DNA of 18,560 nt from Nitrospirota bacterium. Lineage in GTDB: Bacteria; Nitrospirota; Leptospirillia; Leptospirillales; Leptospirillaceae. The position numbers and the translations under genes are program-made. The stretch covers positions 1 to 18,560 of the forward strand of contig JAJZGM010000006.1 in the NCBI GenBank assembly GCA_021828525.1, written 5' to 3'. The notes below the pieces were generated by a model. It had not been told where the DNA came from, searched no databases, and worked only from the letters and a program-made list of their open reading frames with translations. Shown here in pieces: positions 1 through 6,917 of this stretch. Every line of letters begins with the position of its first letter. Position 1 is the stretch's first letter.

Positions 1-1
1 A

Positions 2-1528
2 TCTGCGGTCTTCTGCATCGACGTGCGCTCGGAAGTCTTCCGGCGCGCCCTGGAGCAGGTGGCGCCGGAGGTGGAGACCGCCGGCTTCGCGGGCTTCTTC
101 GGCATCCCTGCGGCGGTCCGCTCCATCGGCACGTCGGGGGCCCTGGCCCACCTCCCGGTCCTCTTCTCCCCGGCCTACCAGATCGAGGAGAGGCCGGCGG
201 GGGGAGCAGAAGAAGAGCATGCGCGCCTCAAATCCCGGCGGGAGATCCGCCTCGGCACCGATTATGCCTGGAAGATCTTCAAGACATCGGCCTCCTCCGC
301 CTTTGCCTTCGTGGAATCGGCGGGGCTTCTCACGGCGGGAAAGCTCCTCATGAATGTGCTGGGGTTGGGGGGAAGCGACTCTCCTCCCCGCCACCGGGGT
401 CTCCGGGAGGAGGAGCGGCGCACTCTCGTCCCCGATCTCGACGGGGTTCCGGGGGAGACGGGGATTCCTCTGGCGGACCGGCCGCGGGTGGCCGCCTCCG
501 TTCTTCGGGCCATGGGGCTCGTGGAACGTTTTCCCCGCATCGTCCTCCTGGTGGGCCACGGCTCTGCCACGACCAACAATCCGCAGGCCAGCGCGCTCGA
601 CTGCGGGGCCTGCGCGGGCCAGAGCGGGGAGGCCAGCGCCCGCATCGCCGCAGCCCTTCTCAATGATCCGGCGACAAGGCATGGCCTTCTTGCCGAGGCC
701 GGGATCAATATTCCGGGGGAGACGCATTTTGTGGCCGCCCTCCATGACACCACCACCGACCGGGTCACCCTCCTCGATCCGGGACCTCTGGCAGAGGGAC
801 AAAAACTCGCGATCGACCGTCTTTCGGAGGATCTTAAGCGGGCGGGTGAGCGGGCCCGGGCCGAACGGGCCGTCCTCTTCGGAAGCCCGGATCCTTCCCC
901 GGAGATCCTGTTGAAAGAGGCCAGGCGCCGGGGACGCGACTGGTCGGAGGTCCGGCCCGAATGGGGGCTTGCCGGCAACGCCGCCTTCATTGTGGCCCCC
1001 AGGATCCGGACGGCCGGGGTCGGCCTTTCCGGACGGGCCTTCCTTCACGACTATGACTGGCAAAAGGATCCGGAATTTGCGACCCTTGAGCTGATCCTGA
1101 CCGCCCCCATGATCGTGGGACACTGGATCAACATGCAGTATTATGGTTCTGTCGTGGACAACCGGCGTTTCGGAAGCGGCAACAAGGTCCTTCATAATGT
1201 GGTGGGAGGAGCCATCGGGGTCTTCGAGGGAAACGGGGGGGATCTCCGGACAGGACTGGCCCTCCAGTCCCTTCATGACGGGCGCCGCTTCGTCCACGAA
1301 CCGCTTCGCCTCCTCGTTCTGGTCGAGGCGCCCCGGGAGCCGATCGAGCGCATCATCGGGCGTCATGCCCTGGTCCGCAACCTTGTCGAAAACGGGTGGA
1401 TCCACCTCTCCCGCCTGGTTCCGGGCGCGCCGATGGAGCATCGGACCCGGAACGGGGAGTGGGTGCGAACCTATGGGGAGGAGTCCCCGATTCATTCCCC
1501 TTCGGGAAAAGAGGTCTTTTGTGGGTGA
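2..1528 (+). CDS. dabA: Inorganic carbon (bicarbonate) transporter subunit DabA, C-terminal part
   Basis: This is the 3' part of a DabA (DUF2309/UPF0753) gene. The frame is open from the first bases, so the start lies outside the window; 508 codons are present, against roughly 800-1000 in the family. DabA is a cytoplasmic, zinc-containing protein related to beta-carbonic anhydrases that works with the membrane protein DabB to accumulate inorganic carbon. The ligand pattern is visible: Cys and Asp in CIDVRSE at residues 5-9 of the fragment, then the GHG histidine at 186 and, 15 residues later, the Cys of DCGAC. The same 15-residue His-to-Cys spacing occurs in the Halothiobacillus protein as I recall it. 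No transmembrane segment is seen, as expected. DabB would probably be upstream. The stop codon overlaps the next gene, a histidine kinase. Family assignment is firm; activity is inferred. Confidence 0.93.
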   Translation, partial: SAVFCIDVRSEVFRRALEQVAPEVETAGFAGFFGIPAAVRSIGTSGALAHLPVLFSPAYQIEERPAGGAEEEHARLKSRREIRLGTDYAWKIFKTSASSAFAFVESAGLLTAGKLLMNVLGLGGSDSPPRHRGLREEERRTLVPDLDGVPGETGIPLADRPRVAASVLRAMGLVERFPRIVLLVGHGSATTNNPQASALDCGACAGQSGEASARIAAALLNDPATRHGLLAEAGINIPGETHFVAALHDTTTDRVTLLDPGPLAEGQKLAIDRLSEDLKRAGERARAERAVLFGSPDPSPEILLKEARRRGRDWSEVRPEWGLAGNAAFIVAPRIRTAGVGLSGRAFLHDYDWQKDPEFATLELILTAPMIVGHWINMQYYGSVVDNRRFGSGNKVLHNVVGGAIGVFEGNGGDLRTGLALQSLHDGRRFVHEPLRLLVLVEAPREPIERIIGRHALVRNLVENGWIHLSRLVPGAPMEHRTRNGEWVRTYGEESPIHSPSGKEVFCG

Positions 1529-3503
1529 GGGCAAACGCCACTTTCCGGGAACCTTGTCCTTTACGATTCCGCTGGAGCGGATCCTCTCCCGGGATCCGGG
1601 AGAGGACGGTCCCGGCGGATTCTGCCTGGTGAACCGCCTGGGCCGGATCCTTTTCCGGACTCCCGCCTGCGAGCGGATCCAGAAGGAGCTGTCCGTGGTC
1701 TCCCCGGAGGGAGTCCCCCGGCCCATCGAGGGACTCCTTCTGGACCAGGCCCGGGAGACGACCACCACCCGTCCGGAGGTCCGGAGAAAGGTTGCGGCCG
1801 TGACCCGAAACGGGCAGGCCCGGATCGTCGACTGCCAGACGACCCTTCTTCCGCCATCCGGCGGGGAGGAGGGTCTTATTCTCATGCATGTCCAGGACAT
1901 GACCGATCTCGAGGTCCTGGCCCGGGAGACCCTGGCCTTCGGCCGCTATCAGGAGGTCCTGGGAATGATCGCCCATCTGGCGGTCACGGGAGCCGGGCTC
2001 TCCGAAATTGCCACCGTGGCCGCCCGGGAGACGGCCCGGGCCCTGGACGTGGAGTTCTGCAAGATCCTGATCCCGGGGGATTCCGATCCGCTCCTGCACC
2101 TTCTGGCCGGAGTCGGGTGGCGGCCGGGACTGGTGGGAAGCTATGTCCAGGAGGGAGGAATCCACTCCCAGGCGGGGTTCGCGATCCGCCAGAAGCGGCC
2201 GGTGGTGGTGGAGGATCTTCTGACGGAGACCCGGTTCTCCCCCTCGGTCCTGCTCTCCGAACACAAGGTCCGCTCGGGGGTGAGCGTGCCGATGATGTTC
2301 CACGACCAGGTCCTGGGGGCCATGAGCGCCCACACCGTCTCGGTCCGGCGCTTCGACCAAAGCGAGATCGGCTTTCTCGAGACAGTGGCCAACACCATCG
2401 CGACCCTCCTCGAGCGCTGGAAACGGGAGGAGACCCAGCTCTCGCTCTACAAGCGGCTCTTCGCCCAGCTCCAGGACGGTGTGATCCTGACCGACACCCG
2501 GGGGGTCATCCTCGAATGGAATCCGGCGATGGAGCGGATGTCCGGGTGGAGCCGGCAGGAGGCGACCGGCCGCACCCCCCGGATCCTCTCCTCCGGCCGC
2601 CAGCCCTCCGAGTTCTACGATCTCCTCTGGCAGACCCTGCTCTCGGGAAAGCCCTACACCGGCCGCTTCATCAACCGCAGAAAGGACCGGAGCGAGTTTC
2701 TGGTCTGGGAGAACATCAGCCCCGTGATGGACCCCGACAACACCATTCGCTACTTCCTCGCGATCCTTACCGATCTCTCCGAGCGGGAACGCCTCCTTGA
2801 GGCGCTCCGGCAGACGGAGCAGATCCGTCTCGTGGGGCAGCTGGCGGGAGGCCTTCTTCATGAAATCAGAAACCCCCTGATCGGCATCGGAAGCCTGGCC
2901 GACCACATGACGAAGGCCCGGGACCTTCCCGAACCCCTCCGGCGGCAATCCTCCCTGATCGCGAGCGAGGCCCGGCGGATCGACGAGCTTCTGGGCTCCC
3001 ACCTCGCCCAGCTCAGGCCCCGGAGCTTCGAGTTCCAGACGATCGTCCTCGAGGAGCTTGTCCGGGACACCCAGTCCCTTCTTGCGGAGGCCTTCCGCAA
3101 GCACCAGGTCCAGGTGACGCTTTCGGTGGAGGGCGAGATCCCGGCGGTCGAGGGGGCCCGGGGCCCCCTCCAGCAGGTCTTCCTGAACCTGGCCATGAAC
3201 GCCCTGGACGCCATGTCCGCCGGAGGGGGGGGACTCGCCATCACCCTCTTCAGGGAGGACCGTTCCGGGCGCCTTGGGGTGGGCGTCCGGCTTCAGGATT
3301 CCGGTCCGGGAATTCCCGACGCCCTTCTCAAAAGGTTGAACGAGCCCTTCTTCACCCACGGCAAGGCCAAGGGGGTGGGGCTGGGCCTCACCATCTGCCG
3401 GGACATCGTGGACCGCCACCGGGGATCGCTTCTGATCGAAAGTCCGGCAGGAGGCGGGGTGCGGGCGACGGTCTGGATTCCGTCAAGACAGGAGGGAGCA
3501 TGA
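1521..3503 (+). CDS. Soluble PAS/GAF/PAS sensor histidine kinase (NtrB-like)
   Basis: A 660-residue two-component sensor kinase. In order it has a degenerate PAS-like region (about 30-135), a GAF domain (about 150-305), a clear PAS domain (about 315-425), a HisKA dimerisation domain with phospho-accepting His447 in LLHEIRNPL, and an HATPase_c domain (about 545-655) with N box NLAMNALDAM, G1 box DSGPGIPD and G2 box GVGLGLTIC. No signal peptide or membrane helix is visible, so it should sense an intracellular signal; the ligand is unknown. I chose GTG at 1521 because GAGG lies 6 nt upstream and it overlaps the dabA stop by 8 nt; an in-frame TTG at 1554 is a weaker option, and an ATG at 1143 lies deep inside dabA. 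The stop overlaps the response-regulator start (ATGA), so the two should be a cognate, translationally coupled pair. Confidence 0.92.
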   Translation: MGEGKRHFPGTLSFTIPLERILSRDPGEDGPGGFCLVNRLGRILFRTPACERIQKELSVVSPEGVPRPIEGLLLDQARETTTTRPEVRRKVAAVTRNGQARIVDCQTTLLPPSGGEEGLILMHVQDMTDLEVLARETLAFGRYQEVLGMIAHLAVTGAGLSEIATVAARETARALDVEFCKILIPGDSDPLLHLLAGVGWRPGLVGSYVQEGGIHSQAGFAIRQKRPVVVEDLLTETRFSPSVLLSEHKVRSGVSVPMMFHDQVLGAMSAHTVSVRRFDQSEIGFLETVANTIATLLERWKREETQLSLYKRLFAQLQDGVILTDTRGVILEWNPAMERMSGWSRQEATGRTPRILSSGRQPSEFYDLLWQTLLSGKPYTGRFINRRKDRSEFLVWENISPVMDPDNTIRYFLAILTDLSERERLLEALRQTEQIRLVGQLAGGLLHEIRNPLIGIGSLADHMTKARDLPEPLRRQSSLIASEARRIDELLGSHLAQLRPRSFEFQTIVLEELVRDTQSLLAEAFRKHQVQVTLSVEGEIPAVEGARGPLQQVFLNLAMNALDAMSAGGGGLAITLFREDRSGRLGVGVRLQDSGPGIPDALLKRLNEPFFTHGKAKGVGLGLTICRDIVDRHRGSLLIESPAGGGVRATVWIPSRQEGA

Positions 3504-4984
3504 TTTCGACGATACTATTGGTGGAAGACGAGCCGCTGATCCGGGAGGCCTTCGCCCTCCGCCTCTCCGAGCGGGGGTATGTGGTCCAGACAGCCAAAAG
3601 CGGCGAGGAAGGGCTGGCCCTTCTCCGGACCTCCCCTCCCGACATCCTGGTGCTGGACATGGTCATGCCGGGGCTGTCGGGCCTCGACCTTTTACGAGAG
3701 GTCCGGGCGGCCGACCTCGAAATTCCCGTGATCCTTCTCACCGCACGCGGCACCGTGAAGGACGCGGTCGAGGCGATGCGCCTGGGGGCCTTCGACTTTG
3801 TCACCAAGAACATCGACATGGACGAGCTCTTCCTCTCCCTTTCGAATGCCGCGCGATTCCTCTCCCTCTCCCGCGAGGCCCGCTACTGGACCGGCCGGGA
3901 GTCGGGCCGCTACGCCCTCGAGAGGATGGTGGCGGAAAGCCCGGCGGGCTCGGAGCTCCGGGACCAGGTGGCGGGACTGGCCCCCAACGACCGGGTGACG
4001 GTCCTTCTGCAGGGGGAGACCGGAAGCGGCAAGGAGTATGTGGCCAAGGTCCTGCATTACAACGGGCCCTCGGGGGATCGGCCCTTCATCGAGGTGGACT
4101 GTCCGGCCATTCCCTCCGAGCTCTTCGAAAGCGAGCTTTTCGGCTACGAGAAGGGCTCCTTCACGGGAGCCGCCAGACGCCGGATCGGGTTGGTCGAGCT
4201 GGCCGAGGGGGGAACGGTTCTCCTAGACGAGATCGGGGATCTCCCCCTGCCTCTCCAGGCCAAGCTTCTCCGGGTGATCGAGGAGCGGACGATCCGCCGG
4301 GTCGGAGGCGGGGCCCCCTTCCCGGTCAATGTCCGCTTCATGGCGGCCACGCACCGGGATTTGCGGATCGCGGTCCGGGAGGGCCGGTTCCGGGAAGACC
4401 TTTTTTATCGCCTCAATGTCGTGACCCTCTCCATTCCCCCCTTGCGGGATCGGCGGGAGGATATCGTTCCCCTGGCCGAACGCTTCCTCCACCAGTCGGC
4501 CCAGACCTTGAGGAAAAAGGTCCTCAGGATCTCCCCCTCCGCCCAGCGGCTTCTTCGGGACTATGTCTACCCCGGCAACATCCGCGAGCTTTCGAACCTG
4601 ATCGAGCGGGCGGTCCTCTTCTGTGGAGGGACCCAGCTCGAGCCCGTCCATTTTCCGCCCGAACTCAGGGACGGCGGCGGCACTCCCCTGCTCCTCTCCT
4701 CCTCCGCCCCCTCCCCCGAGGATCCCCGGCTCCTCTCCCTCCCCTTCCGGATGGGGGAGGACACCCTCGAGGGGACCGAACGGCGTCTGATTGCGGAGGT
4801 TCTCGCCCGCTCGGGCGGCAACAAGAGCCGGGCTGCCGAATCTCTGGGGATCAGCCGCTGGGCTCTCGACCGGCGACTCAAGGGAGAGAGGGAGGCGGAA
4901 GAGGCTAAGCCAACCGGGGAGACTCCCCCTTCGTCAAAGGCTTCGGGTCACGCCTCCCGCCGGAGCGCCTCCGGAGAGAGCTGA
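3500..4984 (+). CDS. NtrC-family sigma-54-dependent response regulator
   Basis: A 494-residue transcriptional activator. The receiver domain (1-120) has the acidic pocket Glu9/Asp10, phospho-acceptor Asp53 in VLDMVMP, Thr81 and Lys103. The AAA+ domain (about 145-370) has Walker A GETGSGKE (about 172-179), the sigma-54 contact loop as GSFTGA (about 219-224; Ser replaces the consensus Ala, a common variant), Walker B VLLDEIGDL and the REDLFYRLNV arginine-finger region. A Fis-type helix-turn-helix follows at about 424-464 (NKSRAAESLGISRWALDRRL). The last 25-30 residues are a polar tail of no recognised domain. Known family role: phosphorylation allows ATP-driven opening of sigma-54 promoter complexes. 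The start ATG shares ATGA with the kinase stop. Targets are unknown; the dabA neighbour suggests inorganic-carbon genes. I recognised no -24/-12 promoter in the window. Confidence 0.94.
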   Translation: MISTILLVEDEPLIREAFALRLSERGYVVQTAKSGEEGLALLRTSPPDILVLDMVMPGLSGLDLLREVRAADLEIPVILLTARGTVKDAVEAMRLGAFDFVTKNIDMDELFLSLSNAARFLSLSREARYWTGRESGRYALERMVAESPAGSELRDQVAGLAPNDRVTVLLQGETGSGKEYVAKVLHYNGPSGDRPFIEVDCPAIPSELFESELFGYEKGSFTGAARRRIGLVELAEGGTVLLDEIGDLPLPLQAKLLRVIEERTIRRVGGGAPFPVNVRFMAATHRDLRIAVREGRFREDLFYRLNVVTLSIPPLRDRREDIVPLAERFLHQSAQTLRKKVLRISPSAQRLLRDYVYPGNIRELSNLIERAVLFCGGTQLEPVHFPPELRDGGGTPLLLSSSAPSPEDPRLLSLPFRMGEDTLEGTERRLIAEVLARSGGNKSRAAESLGISRWALDRRLKGEREAEEAKPTGETPPSSKASGHASRRSASGES

Positions 4985-5014
4985 CAGGAATCTTTTTTCC
5001 CTTTTGCCCTTCCG

Positions 5015-5040
5015 AAAAACTCCCCGGGCGGGAGGGGAGT
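5015..5040 (-). terminator. Second (distal) intrinsic terminator of the icd unit
   Basis: On the minus strand a 7-bp perfect stem, ACTCCCC pairing with GGGGAGT (5019-5025 and 5034-5040) around an 8-nt loop, is followed by a run of T residues (5015-5019 complement). It lies about 20 nt beyond the stronger hairpin at 5060-5083, so it could act as a backup. It could also affect plus-strand transcripts of the response regulator, but no T-run follows it in that direction. Confidence 0.5.
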
Positions 5041-5045
5041 CCGCA

Positions 5046-5083
5046 AAAAGAAAAAAAAAGAGGAGGGAATCGCTTCCCTCCTC
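5046..5083 (-). terminator. Intrinsic terminator downstream of the icd pair
   Basis: A perfect 10-bp stem, GAGGAGGGAA with TTCCCTCCTC (5060-5069 and 5074-5083), encloses a 4-nt loop. On the minus strand it is followed directly by nine T residues (5051-5059), then C and more T. This is a textbook Rho-independent terminator, 44 nt after the stop of the gene at 5128-5475. The plus strand lacks a T-tract after the stem, so it terminates mainly the icd transcript. Confidence 0.88.
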
Positions 5084-5127
5084 TCCTGTCCTCCCTCCTT
5101 CCGGAAAGAGGATCCTCAAACCCTGAC

Positions 5128-5475
5128 TCAGTAGGCCTTGGAAAATCCCGCCTCGTCGCCGTAGTTCCACAGCTTCTGGGCTGCCGACCACTTCCATTTC
5201 TTCGAAAGGGTGGTCATGAAGGTGTCCACGTCGGCGTCGGTCACTGTCCGTGTCGCCATGAAACGGCAACGGTACCAGTTGACCATCATGAGATCGTCGC
5301 TCACGTATCCCGGCCAGACCTTGGTCCCCCGGTTCGAGACGAACTCGATCTTGAAGGCTCCGTAGTCATCGAACATCGGGATTCCGTCTTCGGTGATGAT
5401 GTAGACATCCACCCCCACAAGGGTGATGGGTTTTGCGGGCCGCTTCGCGCGGCCGGTCGTCGCTTTGGTCAGCAT
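5128..5475 (-). CDS. Free-standing C-terminal domain of Thermus-type isocitrate dehydrogenase
   Basis: A 115-residue protein most annotators would call hypothetical. Its sequence resembles the C-terminal extension of Thermus thermophilus isocitrate dehydrogenase as I remember it. Shared blocks, in the same order, are GVDVYI (21-26; Thermus GVDVFV), VSNRGTKVWP (46-55; ISNRGTQVYP), WYRCRF (67-72; HYRCRF), and a tail KWKW..EKL-like region ending GDEAGFSKA (Thermus GEPGFTKA). It starts with a short basic stretch where Thermus has the linker. The gene lies 28 nt after icd, has its own ribosome-binding site GAAGGAG 8 nt before the ATG, and is in a different frame from icd, so it is not a read-through or simple-stop artefact. 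Likely role: a partner subunit that assembles with or modulates the dehydrogenase. Domain identity is fairly sure; the function is inferred. Confidence 0.82.
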   Translation of the reverse strand: MLTKATTGRAKRPAKPITLVGVDVYIITEDGIPMFDDYGAFKIEFVSNRGTKVWPGYVSDDLMMVNWYRCRFMATRTVTDADVDTFMTTLSKKWKWSAAQKLWNYGDEAGFSKAY

Positions 5476-5503
5476 GGGAAAAACTCCTTCGTTCGTAGGG
5501 GTG

Positions 5504-6514
5504 TCAGACGGTGTCCATGGCCCGGATGATTGCGTCGGCGTATTGGTCGGTCGAGGCGGTGCCGCCGGCGTCGTAGGTCAGGGTCTTGGCTTCGGCCAGG
5601 ACCTTGTTCATGCCCTTTTCGATCTTTTCCGCCGCGGCATTTTCGTTGAGCCAGCGCAGCATCATCACCCCCGACAGGAGAACCGCCGACGGGTTGACCT
5701 TCTTCATCCCGGCATACTTCGGAGCCGATCCGTGGACCGCCTCGAAGATCGAGCAGTTGTCGCCGATGTTGGCACCCGGCGCAAATCCCAGACCGCCCAC
5801 GAGACCGGCGCAGAGATCGGAGAGGATGTCCCCGTAGAGGTTCGGCAGCACAAGACAGTCGAACTGTGCGGGATTTCTCACGAGCTGCATGGAGCAGTTG
5901 TCCACGATGATGTCCCCGCTTTCGATTTCGGGATACTTCTTGGCCACTTCCCGGAAGGCCTCGAGGAAGAGTCCGTCGGTCATCTTCATGATGTTGGCCT
6001 TGTGGACGCACTGGATTTTCTTGCGGCCGTTGGCCTTGGCCCACTTGAAGGCGAACTCGGCGATGCGGACCGATCCTGGCCAGGTGATCACCTTGAGGCA
6101 CTGGGCCACCTCGTCTGAGACCATGTGTTCGATGGCCGCGTAGGAGTCTTCGGTGTTTTCCCGGAAGGTGAGGATGTCGATCTTGTCCCAGGGGCGCTTG
6201 AGCACGGGGATGAGCTTGGCCGGACGCACGTTGGCGTACAGGTCGAACATCTTCCGAAGCGTCACGTTGGCACTCTTGTGGCCCGTGCCGATCGGGGTGG
6301 TCGTGGGCCCCTTGATCGCAATCTTGTTCTTCGCGATCGACTTGATCGTCTTTTCGGGGAGAAGCGTTCCGTACTTGTCGAGGCAGTCGAGGCCGATGTC
6401 CTCATACTCCCAGACGATGTCCACGCCGCTGTGGTCGATGATCCTCCGGACCGCCTCGCAGATTTCCGGCCCCGTTCCCTCGCCGGGAAGCATCGTGATG
6501 ACATGTTTTCCCAT
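5504..6514 (-). CDS. icd: NADP-dependent isocitrate dehydrogenase, catalytic core
   Basis: A 336-residue beta-decarboxylating dehydrogenase that interconverts isocitrate and 2-oxoglutarate. Visible motifs are LPGEGTGPEI near the N-terminus (usual form PGDGIGPE), KSANVTLRK with the substrate serine, the IVDN and NLYGDILSDL metal-binding segments, and HGSAPKYAG. The Lys-Tyr pair in the last motif is the NADP+ 2'-phosphate signature in E. coli IDH; NAD enzymes usually carry Asp-Ile. It resembles the Thermus enzyme along its whole length but stops where Thermus continues into a linker and C-terminal domain, which here is the next gene. Start chosen at ATG 6514 with GGAGG 9 nt upstream; longer in-frame extensions to 6718 lack a suitable site. 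In an autotroph using the reductive TCA cycle it could run as 2-oxoglutarate carboxylation, but that is inference. Confidence 0.93.
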   Translation of the reverse strand: MGKHVITMLPGEGTGPEICEAVRRIIDHSGVDIVWEYEDIGLDCLDKYGTLLPEKTIKSIAKNKIAIKGPTTTPIGTGHKSANVTLRKMFDLYANVRPAKLIPVLKRPWDKIDILTFRENTEDSYAAIEHMVSDEVAQCLKVITWPGSVRIAEFAFKWAKANGRKKIQCVHKANIMKMTDGLFLEAFREVAKKYPEIESGDIIVDNCSMQLVRNPAQFDCLVLPNLYGDILSDLCAGLVGGLGFAPGANIGDNCSIFEAVHGSAPKYAGMKKVNPSAVLLSGVMMLRWLNENAAAEKIEKGMNKVLAEAKTLTYDAGGTASTDQYADAIIRAMDTV

Positions 6515-6625
6515 CGTTTGAAACCTCCATTCGTCATTCATAAAGATCGCGTGAGTTCCCGTTCCTTTCCTCATTGAAAGGAGGGCGTCTGAGGAGCAAA
6601 GCAAAAGAGATGCCTGAAACGGGAG

Positions 6626-6656
6626 TTCGTATAAGTTATTATCATGAAAAGAAATG
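6626..6656 (-). promoter_or_regulatory. Candidate icd promoter in AT-rich patch
   Basis: In an otherwise GC-rich region the minus strand reads TTCATT, 18 nt, then TTATAC, with GATAATAACTTATACG as the AT-rich core. Both hexamers are imperfect, so this is only a best guess. It would give a leader of roughly 100 nt that includes the small hairpin at 6564-6581. Confidence 0.3.
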
Positions 6657-6687
6657 AAGAGATCTTCTTCGGGAGGCTTACCCCTTG

Positions 6688-6740
6688 TGTGCGAAAATGG
6701 ACATAAGAAATCGCACATTCAGGCCAGACATGTGCGAAAA
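6688..6740. repeat. Three copies of TGTGCGA (two direct, one inverted)
   Basis: TGTGCGAAAA occurs exactly at 6688-6697 and again at 6731-6740, 43 bp apart, about four helical turns. An inverted copy, TCGCACAT at 6711-6718, pairs with ATGTGCGA at 6730-6737 as an 8-bp inverted repeat with an 11-nt centre. The cluster lies upstream of both candidate promoters, so it may be an operator. No known regulator is matched. Confidence 0.5.
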
Positions 6741-6848
6741 CGCTTGGGACGAGTCGGAGAAAGACAAAAGGCGGACCCCAAAAAAGAGGAGCGGGAGGAA
6801 GGAACGGGAGCCGAAGGCTTGGGTCCCCGGTCGGCTCTTCTCCGGGTA

Positions 6849-6857
6849 TGATATAAT
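6849..6857 (+). promoter_or_regulatory. hflX: Extended -10 promoter of the hflX operon
   Basis: TGATATAAT gives a perfect TATAAT at 6852-6857 with the TGN extension. No good -35 hexamer is found 16-18 bp upstream, which fits an extended -10 promoter. Transcription would start near 6864, about 55 nt before the proposed hflX start. The leader contains a GC hairpin, CCGGCC (6875-6880) with GGCCGG (6884-6889), followed by AATTTTC. Confidence 0.65.
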
Positions 6858-6917
6858 GAGTGTGTTATCCCAGACCGGCCGTCGGCCGGAATTTTCTCCC
6901 CATCGAAAGGATCGCCC

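Larger units (their letters stand above)
6515..6917. other. Divergent intergenic regulatory region, icd / hflX
   Basis: About 400 nt without a supported gene between divergently transcribed icd and hflX. From left to right it holds the icd leader with a 6-bp hairpin (CCTTTC 6564-6569 with GAAAGG 6576-6581), an AT-rich patch at 6629-6660 that may hold the icd promoter, three TGTGCGA motifs at 6688-6740, a purine-rich stretch of no obvious meaning (6750-6815), and the hflX promoter and leader. Open frames crossing it lack ribosome-binding sites and look like chance frames. Confidence 0.75.

Noticed and set aside
1143..1520. Longer start for the histidine kinase at ATG 1143
   Set aside because: It lies deep inside the dabA coding frame, and the added sequence does not look like a kinase domain. 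GTG 1521 has a good ribosome-binding site and the usual short overlap.
1353..3419. Long minus-strand ORF opposite the histidine kinase (688 aa)
   Set aside because: A shadow of a GC-rich gene in antisense; the plus-strand frame has complete kinase domains and this one has none.
6515..6718. N-terminal extension of icd to 6718
   Set aside because: The upstream frame lacks ribosome-binding sites, does not resemble IDH, and would cross the candidate promoter and the TGTGCGA repeats. ATG 6514 with GGAGG fits the family start.
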